Of a stretch of 64,000 bases of DNA, positions 55,450 to 63,115 are shown in pieces. Within the stretch, counting starts at the first letter, position 1. Each line of letters begins with the position of its first letter. Both the position numbers and the translations under genes were made by a program. Source of the stretch: Devosia epidermidihirudinis (GTDB lineage Bacteria > Pseudomonadota > Alphaproteobacteria > Rhizobiales > Devosiaceae). The stretch is taken from the NCBI RefSeq assembly GCF_000971295.1, contig NZ_LANJ01000019.1:1-64000 (forward strand), read 5' to 3'. The notes beneath the pieces were generated by a model. It was not told the origin of the DNA and did not search any database. It worked only from the letters and a program-made list of their open reading frames with translations.

Positions 55450-55901
55450 GCGTGCTTGGCCGCGGCTGGCTGGGCACGAAACGCTACACCTAGTCGATTA
55501 TAGGCATTCATCAAGCCAATGGCGAAGGTGAGGTCGGCAAGTTCCTTATCGCTGAACGCGGCGGATGCGGCAGCATAGTCGACGTCGGGCACATTGGTTT
55601 CCGCAACACGGGTCACGACCTCCGCCCAGGCCAGCGCTGCCCGCTCACGTTGGTCAAACACGGCTCCGGCTTCACGCCACACTGGCACCAGCACCAGCTT
55701 GTCCACCGACAGGCCCGACTTGATCAGGTCGCGCGAGTGCATGTCGATGCAATAGGCGCAGCCATTGATCTGCGAGACGCGCAGATAGACCAGGTCGATC
55801 AGTGGCTTGGGCAGGCCAGAAGCGTCGATGGCGGCATGAACGGCGCCAAAGGCTCGGTACACTTCGGGCGAAACCTTGGCATATGCAATGCGGTCACTCA
55901 T
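55446..55901 (-). CDS. AhpD/carboxymuconolactone-decarboxylase-family protein
   Basis: The 151-residue protein has the redox pair Cys48 and Cys51 in INGCAYCIDMHSRDL, with His55, the catalytic pattern of AhpD-like alkylhydroperoxidases, and the helical CMD fold. Family members remove peroxides or protect metabolism during oxidative stress. AGGAG precedes ATG 55901. It is the last leftward gene before the GNAT gene. Confidence 0.9.
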   Translation of the reverse strand: MSDRIAYAKVSPEVYRAFGAVHAAIDASGLPKPLIDLVYLRVSQINGCAYCIDMHSRDLIKSGLSVDKLVLVPVWREAGAVFDQRERAALAWAEVVTRVAETNVPDVDYAAASAAFSDKELADLTFAIGLMNAYNRLGVAFRAQPAAAKHA

Positions 55902-55994
55902 GACGACTCCTATGGATTTTCGACGCTGTCATCGGCCGTTCCGCGCCCAAACCCAAGCCAGAAAACACTGCACACTCTGTCGTCAGGAAGCGCC

Positions 55995-57044
55995 CTAATC
56001 GCTGTTCGCGTTAAGCTGGGCGGCGAGGCGCGCGACGATTTCGGCAGCGGGCAATGCCTCGGCACGCCCTACACCCGTGCCAGACCACTGCGCGCCATAA
56101 CCACCCTCGCCGGCCGCCTTGGCCGCCTGATTGAGCGCCTTTCCGGCATCGTATGTCCGGGGATAATCCGGCGCGACGAGCCGCGTTTGTGCGCCCCATG
56201 CGGTAAAGCGATTGACCACGCAGCGCGCCGGGCGGCCCGAAATCGCTGTCGTCATGACAGTGGTATCAGCCCGGGCCATCGCCGCGCGGTAAAACGCGTC
56301 TGCGCTGCTCTCGGGTGACAGCACAAAAGCCGTGCCCAATTGTGCGGCGACCGCACCGGCATCGAGCGCCGCCCGGATATCGCGCCCGTCCATCAACCCA
56401 CCGGCCGCGATGACCGGCAGCCGCGTCGTGTCCGTGAGCAGCCGCACCAGCGCAAGCGCGCCCAATTGTTCGTCGCGCGCATGGGGATCGAACATGCCGC
56501 GATGGCCACCGGCCTCATAGCCCTGCGCCACAATGGCATCGATGCCCGCCACCTCAATGGCACGGGCCTCTGCCAGATTTGTCGCCGTCGCCAGCAGGAC
56601 GCAGCCGACATCCTTGAGGCGCGATATCACCGCGGCATCAGGCAGGCCGAAATGAAAGCTGACCACGGGCGGGGCGAGATCGACCAGCAGATCCTGCATG
56701 GCGCGGTCGTCGGCAAAGCTCTTGTAGATGGTCCGAAGATGCGTGGGCGGGCTGGCCTGATAGGCCGAAAACAGCGGCGCGAGGTCGTCCAGCCAGGCCG
56801 TCTCGCGCGCCGGATCGGCCAGCTCAGTGGCATGGACGAACACATTGACGTTGAACGCGCGCCCGGTCAGCTGCCGCGTCTCGGCGATCATGGCGCGGGC
56901 ACCATCGCTATCGGTAGCGCCAATGCCGATCGAGCCAAGCGCGCCAGCATTGGACACCGAAGCGGCCATGGCCGGGGTCGACACACCCGCCATGGGGGCC
57001 TGGATGATCGGGAGGGCAATCCCGATCCGTTCGAGGAGCGTCAT
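55995..57044 (-). CDS. Nitronate monooxygenase-like FMN enzyme
   Basis: The 349-residue TIM-barrel flavoprotein matches the NMO/2-nitropropane dioxygenase family: PIIQAPMAGVSTPAMAASVSNAGALGSIG, DAIVAQGYEAGGHRG, VIAAGGLMDGRDIRAALDAGAVAAQLGTAF. The segments bind FMN and its phosphate. The substrate may be nitronate or another compound. ATG 57044 has GGAGG six bases upstream. It lies 126 bases after the AllA-like gene and may be separately transcribed. Confidence 0.9.
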   Translation of the reverse strand: MTLLERIGIALPIIQAPMAGVSTPAMAASVSNAGALGSIGIGATDSDGARAMIAETRQLTGRAFNVNVFVHATELADPARETAWLDDLAPLFSAYQASPPTHLRTIYKSFADDRAMQDLLVDLAPPVVSFHFGLPDAAVISRLKDVGCVLLATATNLAEARAIEVAGIDAIVAQGYEAGGHRGMFDPHARDEQLGALALVRLLTDTTRLPVIAAGGLMDGRDIRAALDAGAVAAQLGTAFVLSPESSADAFYRAAMARADTTVMTTAISGRPARCVVNRFTAWGAQTRLVAPDYPRTYDAGKALNQAAKAAGEGGYGAQWSGTGVGRAEALPAAEIVARLAAQLNANSD

Positions 57045-57170
57045 GAATTGCCTCCTGCAGATCAGATCGATTGACGGCAGCGATGAGATCACGGCTAGCC
57101 GCTTCTACGGCCCCACCCATAATCCCATCACCACCATTTGCAATCACCGATGCAGGTACACCGCCTTGGC

Positions 57171-57647
57171 TCAGATAGTGACGGCGATCGGCGTGTCGAG
57201 CTGATGGAGAATGCCGTCATCGCCAGCATCGGCCTTCCACATCACCATGCCGAATTCGGCTGGCTGATCAAACACAGTCAGACCGGCGTGCCAGACGTTG
57301 CGGCCAATGCAGATGGCATCTTCGGGACCTGCGACGAAGGCCTTGGCCCCAGACAGATTGGGCGAGCCATCGGCCGCCGTCGGCGCGACGAGAACCAGCC
57401 AGCGGCCCGCCGTGATAGGCAGGAAGCTCTGGGTGGAATGGGCATGCCGCTCCAGCGCCGACACGCTGATCACGCTGGCATCAACCGGGTTCGGGCACAG
57501 GATGGTGAAGGCGTGATGGCCGGGAACGTCGCCCTTTTCCAGCACCTCGGGCAACACGACCGCCTTGCGCTCGGGGGCGCGCAGCACGGTGGCGTAAGGC
57601 GCCAGCGCAGCAGCGGTCAGGGGGGCGGCTTTCAAGACGTAATTCAT
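57171..57647 (-). CDS. Ureidoglycolate-lyase (AllA)-like protein
   Basis: The 158-residue cupin-like protein resembles ureidoglycolate lyase: ALERHAHSTQSFLPITAGRWLVLVAP, AFVAGPEDAICIGRNVWHAGLTVFDQPAEFGMVMW. AllA releases urea and glyoxylate from ureidoglycolate. Here no allantoin genes are nearby, so the substrate may differ; release of urea would connect it with the urease operon, which is speculation. It follows the aminotransferase by 11 bases and is probably cotranscribed with it. Confidence 0.8.
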   Translation of the reverse strand: MNYVLKAAPLTAAALAPYATVLRAPERKAVVLPEVLEKGDVPGHHAFTILCPNPVDASVISVSALERHAHSTQSFLPITAGRWLVLVAPTAADGSPNLSGAKAFVAGPEDAICIGRNVWHAGLTVFDQPAEFGMVMWKADAGDDGILHQLDTPIAVTI

Positions 57648-57658
57648 CGCAGGATTTC

Positions 57659-58963
57659 CTAGTTCAGGCGTTTGAAGCCGCTGTGGCAGACGGGGCCCTT
57701 GAGCAGGCTCATGACGTCGCGACCATTCTCGCATTCAGCGATGAGGCCAAAGACCGGGTCGAGCGCGTCGAAATAGCCGTCGACAATGTCGGGGGTGTGC
57801 TGGGTGCAGACATAGACGCTGTTGCCCGCAAGATAGCCCTTGGCTAGCATTTCCTGGGTGATCAGCGTCTTGTAGGCGAGCGCGTTGGGCCCGGCAAAAC
57901 TAAAGCCGGTGAGCGCGGGCAGGCCAGCGGTGGTGATGGTCAGGCCATGCTTTGTGGCGAGCGTTTTCCAGCGCTCGGTGATGGCGCGGCCAGTCTGGGT
58001 GATGAACTCCCAGGACTGCTCCCGCTCCATTTCCTTGAGTGTCGCCAGCGCCGCCACCGACCCAATCCGCTCGGTCCAGAATGTGCTGCTGATAAAGGTA
58101 TTCTGCGCGGCCTGCATGACCTCCCGCCGCCCGATGACGGCGGTCACCGCATAGCCATTGCCCAGCGCCTTGCCGAACACCGCCATATCGGGATCGACCC
58201 CGTAAAGCTTGTGCAGACCGCCAAAGCTCTGACGGAACCCGGAGGTGCATTCGTCGAAGATCAGCACGATGCCGTTGGCCGTGGCGAGGTCGCGCACCTT
58301 TTGCAGGAACGGGATCGATGGCTCGAAATTGCGCGACACTTCCATCATGATCACACCGATCTTGCCGGTAGCGATCAGGGTCTCAAGGCCCGCCGTGTCA
58401 TTCGCGGCAAAGGGATAAACGCTGCCGCGTAGCGAGCGCGGCACGCCCTGCGGGTTGAGGCCGGGGAGCAGGTGACCAGCCAGGCTATCGTCTTCGCCCA
58501 GATTGCTGGCCAGATACCAGTCGTGCCAGCCGTGATAGCCGCAAATGGCCACGCCATCGCGACCGGACGCAGCGCGGGCAATACGCACGGCGACGGCGTC
58601 AGCCTCGCCACCGCTTCGGGCAAAACGCGCCATGTCGGCCCAGGGGTGCAGCTCGATCAGACGCTCGGCCAGCTCGACTTCTTCGGGAGCGTTGAGCGTC
58701 GACATGTTGCCGTCCGCGACGGTGCGCATCACCGCGGCATCCACCGCCGCATTGCCATAGCCCAGCGTATTGGCACCGACACCCATAATGGTCATGTCGA
58801 TCAGCTCGACCCCGTCGAGGTCCCAGACGCGACAACCTTTTGACTTGCTGAAATAGGCTGGCCACTGCTCAGGCAGGAACATTTCCGGGCGCTTGGACAA
58901 CAGCATATTGCCCCCCGGAATGAGTGTCTGCGCCTTGCGCCACAGGTCTTGCCCCTTACCCAA
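57659..58963 (-). CDS. Class III aminotransferase, glutamate-1-semialdehyde-aminomutase-like
   Basis: The 434-residue PLP enzyme has the class III signature LIFDECTSGFR (Asp237) and PLP lysine K265 in FGKALGNGYAV, with ARSGGEADAVAVRIARAASGRDGVAICGYHGWHDWY. It is closer to HemL-like enzymes than to acetylornithine aminotransferase, but lies in a catabolic cluster, so it is not likely the tetrapyrrole enzyme. The start diverges from the amidohydrolase gene at 59110 with overlapping promoters between. Confidence 0.88.
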   Translation of the reverse strand: MGKGQDLWRKAQTLIPGGNMLLSKRPEMFLPEQWPAYFSKSKGCRVWDLDGVELIDMTIMGVGANTLGYGNAAVDAAVMRTVADGNMSTLNAPEEVELAERLIELHPWADMARFARSGGEADAVAVRIARAASGRDGVAICGYHGWHDWYLASNLGEDDSLAGHLLPGLNPQGVPRSLRGSVYPFAANDTAGLETLIATGKIGVIMMEVSRNFEPSIPFLQKVRDLATANGIVLIFDECTSGFRQSFGGLHKLYGVDPDMAVFGKALGNGYAVTAVIGRREVMQAAQNTFISSTFWTERIGSVAALATLKEMEREQSWEFITQTGRAITERWKTLATKHGLTITTAGLPALTGFSFAGPNALAYKTLITQEMLAKGYLAGNSVYVCTQHTPDIVDGYFDALDPVFGLIAECENGRDVMSLLKGPVCHSGFKRLN

Positions 58964-58988
58964 AATCTTCCTCCCAGAATGAGCTTGA

Positions 58989-59031
58989 TTGACAACTTAT
59001 ATGGTTATCAGCGTAATATGATAGCCGTCAA
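58989..59031. promoter_or_regulatory. Overlapping face-to-face divergent promoters
   Basis: TTGACA (58989-58994) faces right and TTGACG (59031-59026) faces left, so TTGAC/GTCAA form outer arms of an inverted repeat. Between are AT-rich steps TTATATGGTTATCA and TAATATGATAG that supply possible -10 boxes both ways. Spacings are not ideal, and a shared operator is likely. Confidence 0.45.
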
Positions 59032-59109
59032 TTCATCGGTCTTTGGGGAGAGGCGGATGAGACGTTCACGACACCTGGTTATCCGTCCCCACCAGACAGG
59101 ATTTCATTC

Positions 59110-60156
59110 GTGACCCACTACGCCCCCACCGACCTCGATACCCGCATCTGGACCGAAGAGCTCGACAGCTTTGTGCCGCAAAAGGTGTTCGATGTGCACA
59201 CCCACATCTATCGCTGGGATTTCAATATCGACCCGGACAAGGCCACCGGCCCCTATCATGCGAGCATCGGGCGCTATTTCCCCGAGGTCAGCTGGGAAGT
59301 GGCGGACGCCTTTGACGCGGCGCTGATGCCGGGGCGGCAGGTGGACCGACTGGCCTTTCCATTCCCCTTCCCCCAGCCCTGCGATTTCACTGCGTCCAAC
59401 GCCTATATCGCCGAGCAGACCGCCAAGGCCCCGACCTCGTCTGGCCTGATGCTGGTGCATCCGGGCATGAGCGATGCCGAGATCGAAACCACCATTCGTC
59501 GCCATGGCCTGATCGGCCTCAAGCCCTATCTGCTCTACGCCACCAATGGCGACCGCGCCGAAGCCGGGATCACCGACTTCCTGCCGGAGCGCCAGATCGC
59601 GTTGGCGAACCGGCTGGGGCTGCTGGTGATGATGCACGTGTCCAAGCGCCTCGCCATCAGCGACCCCGACAACATCTCCGAACTTCGCCGCCTCAGCGAG
59701 AAATACCCCAATGTGAAATGGATCCTGGCCCATTGCGCGCGCAGCTACTCCGCCTGGGCCATCGAGAAGGCAGCGACCAGTCTGCGTGGTCTGCCCAATA
59801 TCTGGTACGACACCTCGACCGTGTGCGAGGCCGATGCACTGGACGCGCTATATACCGGCGTTGGCGTTGACCGCGTCATGTATGGCGGCGACGACATGAT
59901 CGGCCCGACGCGGGGCAAATACATTGCCTTCGGCTATGCCTGGGCCTTCCTCTCGCCCGAAAACCACAGCCTGAGCCTGGGCCACTGCGACAGCCGGATG
60001 ACCTATATCCGCTATGAGCAACTGCGCGCGATGAAGCGCGGTGCCCGCCAAATCGGCCTCAGCACGTCCCAGCGCGAAGCCCTGTTCTACGACACGGCCC
60101 GCAATCTGGTGGATCAGGTGCGGGCCGATGTCAGTACGGCGCTCAGTCGCGTCTAG
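59110..60156 (+). CDS. Amidohydrolase-family metal-dependent hydrolase or decarboxylase
   Basis: The 348-residue TIM-barrel protein (COG2159 type) has the metal pair His30 and His32 in FDVHTHIYRWD, a His in LLVMMHVSKRL, another in WILAHCARSYSAW and the catalytic Asp in MYGGDDMIGPTRGK. Members hydrolyse lactones or amides or decarboxylate aromatic acids. It starts at GTG 59110 with only a distant AGG. It is transcribed opposite to the surrounding genes and its stop shares CTAG with the next gene. Confidence 0.87.
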   Translation: MTHYAPTDLDTRIWTEELDSFVPQKVFDVHTHIYRWDFNIDPDKATGPYHASIGRYFPEVSWEVADAFDAALMPGRQVDRLAFPFPFPQPCDFTASNAYIAEQTAKAPTSSGLMLVHPGMSDAEIETTIRRHGLIGLKPYLLYATNGDRAEAGITDFLPERQIALANRLGLLVMMHVSKRLAISDPDNISELRRLSEKYPNVKWILAHCARSYSAWAIEKAATSLRGLPNIWYDTSTVCEADALDALYTGVGVDRVMYGGDDMIGPTRGKYIAFGYAWAFLSPENHSLSLGHCDSRMTYIRYEQLRAMKRGARQIGLSTSQREALFYDTARNLVDQVRADVSTALSRV

Positions 60157-61046
60157 GGCGCGACGAACCAGCGGATGGCGTGTCGGGTGCGGCTGCGCTC
60201 AAACTTGAGCGTATAGGGATTGCACAGCCAGCGCTCGACTTCGCCATCGGTACGGGCAACCAGCCAGCCAAAGTCCCAACCCTGGCTGGTATAGCGCAAG
60301 GGCATGTCGGGGCGCACGCGCACAACGGGGTGGGTGCCGGTGAGAAACAGCTTCTGCTCGGTGTAATAGTAGCAGGACCCGGCATGGACGAAGACTTCGT
60401 GCGCCAGCGGGGCATCCGGCGCCAGATCGGAGCAGAGACCGGCGATAGCCAGCTTGACCGGCAGCCCCTGCTTGAAGGCGTCCGTCAGATCGGAGAGCTC
60501 ACCCGAGACAGCTCGTCCGGCGCTGTCATGGGCGAACACCTCCTGCCAGCGATCATTGACGAGAAAGCCATAACTGTCGAAGTCATAGATGAAGTTGCTG
60601 CTCGGCGCGTTGGTGCCCGCGTCCCAGCTATCGGCCTGGTGATAGCGCGGCATGGCGCTGTGATCATCGAGCGGCGACGGTCCCAGTGCACCATTGGCAG
60701 GCTGGCCATCCAGAAACGGACGAGCGATGGCCTGGTGGGCGTCCTGATTGTAGATGAAAAACGACATGGACGGGCGCGGGCCAAAGCCCGTCGGGATTTC
60801 CACCGGCATGCGGAGCGTCATGATCCCTGCCGACCATTGATCGTCCAGAAGCAGGGTCTGGCGAAACTCGGCTACCTCATCAACCAGCTCGGCGCTCGAT
60901 GAGCTGGGATCGATATGTTCGTTGTGGCGGAAAGCCGTGCGCACGCGCAGATCGCCGCCGCGCCTGATGGCATCGGCCAGTGCAGACGCGCTGCCATTGC
61001 GCACGCTGCGGTCGCCATTCAGCGTCAGTGGATTGATAATGGGCAT
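60153..61046 (-). CDS. Unrecognised 297-residue protein of the second catabolic locus
   Basis: I do not recognise this protein. It is soluble, without signal or membrane segments, and aromatic-rich (SMSFFIYNQDAHQAIARPFL, SNFIYDFDSYGFLVNDRWQEV, AGSCYYYTEQKLFLTG). The many beta-prone stretches suggest a beta-sandwich or cupin-like fold; His and Asp pairs could bind a metal. GGAGGGG precedes ATG 61046. It lies 69 bases after the NanA-like gene, in the same leftward operon. Confidence 0.75.
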   Translation of the reverse strand: MPIINPLTLNGDRSVRNGSASALADAIRRGGDLRVRTAFRHNEHIDPSSSSAELVDEVAEFRQTLLLDDQWSAGIMTLRMPVEIPTGFGPRPSMSFFIYNQDAHQAIARPFLDGQPANGALGPSPLDDHSAMPRYHQADSWDAGTNAPSSNFIYDFDSYGFLVNDRWQEVFAHDSAGRAVSGELSDLTDAFKQGLPVKLAIAGLCSDLAPDAPLAHEVFVHAGSCYYYTEQKLFLTGTHPVVRVRPDMPLRYTSQGWDFGWLVARTDGEVERWLCNPYTLKFERSRTRHAIRWFVAP

Positions 61047-61078
61047 GCTCAGGTCCCCTCCCTCACGCCAGATTATGG

Positions 61079-61105
61079 AGCCACCGCCGACGGATCGGCG
61101 GTGGC
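61079..61105 (-). other. Intra-operon perfect stem-loop
   Basis: CCACCGCCGA (61081-61090) pairs exactly with TCGGCGGTGG (61095-61104) around CGGA, plus one outer G-C pair. There is no T-run. It may set relative mRNA stability between the NanA-like and unknown genes. Confidence 0.55.
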
Positions 61106-61115
61106 AACGACAGGC

Positions 61116-62045
61116 TTACAGAGCGTCGAGGAACGCCACGCCGGTCAGACCGCGATCACGCTTGAGCCCACGGAAGTCTTCCTTGAGCTTGGCTTCGGAC
61201 TCTGCGTCATAAAAATTGCCGAACGGCTTGCGGCAGTAGCCAGCATCGGCGCCGAGCCAGGCCATGCCGCGCTTGATGGCGGCGATTGGATTGCGGCTGA
61301 GCGAGAAGAAGATGATGGCGTTGGCCGTTTCCTGCAGGTCCTTGGCGCGCGCCATGTCGCCCGATTTGACGGCGTCATAGATGCCCAGGAACGTCTCGGG
61401 GATCAGGTTGTAGAACGAGCCGATAATGCCATCGGCACCGAACGACAGGCCCGACATCGCCATCTCGTCGGCACCCGAATAGATGATGAAATCCTTGCCG
61501 ATTTCCGCCTTGATGCGCATGATTTCGAAATGCGTGGGGGCGGTATATTTGATGCCTTCCACGCCCTTGATCTCGGACAGGCGCTTGATCATGTCGAAGC
61601 CGAACAGACCTGCCAGCGGCACGTTGTAGGCGATCATCGGCAAGTTGGTGGAATTGGTGATGTCGGTGTAGTAGCCGATCACCTGATCCTGCGAGAAACC
61701 CCAATAGAACGGCGGCACTGAGGACAGCGCATCCGCACCTGCCTTTTCGGCGTGCTGCGCCAACTCGATGGACAAACGCGTGCTGATCGCGCCGATATGG
61801 GCGATCACCGGAATCCGGCCCTTGACCTGATCCACGACGACTTCGAGCGCACGCTTGCGCTCTTCGAGCGTCATCATGAACGCCTCGCCGGTGCTGCCGG
61901 TGAGATAGAGACCGTTGATGCCGCGCCCGATGAGGAACTCGACGATCGAGCGCATGCGCGCTTCGTCGAGATTTTCATTCTCGTCAAACGGGGTCACCAG
62001 CGCCGGGATGACGCCAGTTATTTCAGACAGCTTGAAGGCACACAT
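61116..62045 (-). CDS. NanA/DapA-family aldolase, N-acetylneuraminate-lyase-like
   Basis: The 309-residue class I aldolase has the keto-acid loop GSTGE (50-54), Tyr140 in IAYNVP and Schiff-base Lys166 in GIKYTAP. YLTGSTGEAFMM and GIKYTAPTHFEIMRIK resemble N-acetylneuraminate lyases more than dihydrodipicolinate synthase. It would cleave a long-chain keto acid to pyruvate and an aldehyde. GGAG precedes ATG 62045. It follows the ABC ATPase gene by 23 bases. Confidence 0.88.
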   Translation of the reverse strand: MCAFKLSEITGVIPALVTPFDENENLDEARMRSIVEFLIGRGINGLYLTGSTGEAFMMTLEERKRALEVVVDQVKGRIPVIAHIGAISTRLSIELAQHAEKAGADALSSVPPFYWGFSQDQVIGYYTDITNSTNLPMIAYNVPLAGLFGFDMIKRLSEIKGVEGIKYTAPTHFEIMRIKAEIGKDFIIYSGADEMAMSGLSFGADGIIGSFYNLIPETFLGIYDAVKSGDMARAKDLQETANAIIFFSLSRNPIAAIKRGMAWLGADAGYCRKPFGNFYDAESEAKLKEDFRGLKRDRGLTGVAFLDAL

Positions 62046-62068
62046 ATTGGCTCCGGGAACAGATAGGC

Positions 62069-63115
62069 TCAGGCCGAGATCGCCAGCGGCGCTGGCTCCA
62101 TCTCGGGAAGATCGATGCGATGGCAGGAGGCAAAATGCTCATGACCATTGGTTTCGTAGCGCTTGAGCGGCGGCACGACGCTGCTGCACATCTCGATTGC
62201 CTTGGGGCAGCGCGGATGAAAGGGGCAACCGGACGGCGGGTTGACGGGGCTGGGAACGTCACCCTGCAGCACGATCCGGTCGGTCTTTTTATCGAGATCG
62301 GCCACCGGGATCGCCGATAGCAGAGCCTCGGTATAGGGGTGCAGATTGCCCTCGAAGAGATCTTCCGAACGGCACAGCTCAACCACGCGACCAAGATACA
62401 TCACCGCGATACGGTCGCAGATATATTCGGTGACACTGAGATCGTGGGTGATGAACACATAGGTGAGGTTTTTCTCACGCTTCAGCTTCATCAACAGCTG
62501 CAACACCTGCGCCTGGATCGACACGTCGAGCGCACTCACAGCCTCGTCGCAGACGATCAGTTCTGGCTCGATGCTGAGCGCACGGGCGATGCCGATGCGC
62601 TGACGCTGGCCGCCCGAAAATTCATGCGGATAGCGATCCATATATTCGCGGCGCATGTTCACCGCTTCAAGCAGATCGCCGATGATCTTGCGACGTTCTT
62701 CGCGCGATTTGACCCCGTATTTCTTCAGCGGATCTTCGAGCGAACCAAAGATCGTAAAGGCCGGGTTGAGCGAGGAATGGGGGTCCTGAAAGACGATCTG
62801 CAGCCGCTTGCGGAACGGCACAAGGCCGGGATCATCCAGCTTGGTCAAATCGGTTTCTTCCGCTTCGGGTGAGCGATAGACGATCTCGCCATCGCTGGAA
62901 CGCACCAGTTGCAGGATGGCCTTGCCCAATGTGGTCTTGCCGCAGCCGCTCTCGCCGACAAGGCCGAGCACTTCGCCGCGATAGATGTCGATATCGACGC
63001 CGTCGACCGCCTTGACGTGGCCGACGGTGCGCTTGAACACACCCTGCTTGACCGGAAAATGCGCCTTGACCCCGCGTAGCCGCAGGATGACGTCCTTGTC
63101 CTTACTCTGCTGCAT
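62069..63115 (-). CDS. Oligopeptide-type ABC transporter ATPase, DppF/OppF-like
   Basis: The 348-residue ATPase has Walker A GESGCGKTTLG, the Q-loop IVFQDPHSSLNP, signature SGGQRQRIGIARAL, Walker B LIVCDEAVSALD and the C-terminal oligopeptide extension with GCPFHPRCP. ATG 63115 overlaps the upstream gene by 14 bases. With the DppD-like gene it powers import of peptides or other ligands of this family; permease and binding-protein genes should lie beyond the right edge. Confidence 0.95.
   Translation of the reverse strand: MQQSKDKDVILRLRGVKAHFPVKQGVFKRTVGHVKAVDGVDIDIYRGEVLGLVGESGCGKTTLGKAILQLVRSSDGEIVYRSPEAEETDLTKLDDPGLVPFRKRLQIVFQDPHSSLNPAFTIFGSLEDPLKKYGVKSREERRKIIGDLLEAVNMRREYMDRYPHEFSGGQRQRIGIARALSIEPELIVCDEAVSALDVSIQAQVLQLLMKLKREKNLTYVFITHDLSVTEYICDRIAVMYLGRVVELCRSEDLFEGNLHPYTEALLSAIPVADLDKKTDRIVLQGDVPSPVNPPSGCPFHPRCPKAIEMCSSVVPPLKRYETNGHEHFASCHRIDLPEMEPAPLAISA

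Noticed and set aside
61116-62045. Aldolase as the 2-keto-3-deoxy-arabinonate dehydratase of the pentose locus
   Set aside because: The protein is in a separate operon nearly 7 kb from the pentose transporter, lacks the FadR palindrome, and resembles neuraminate lyase; GguC can fill that step.
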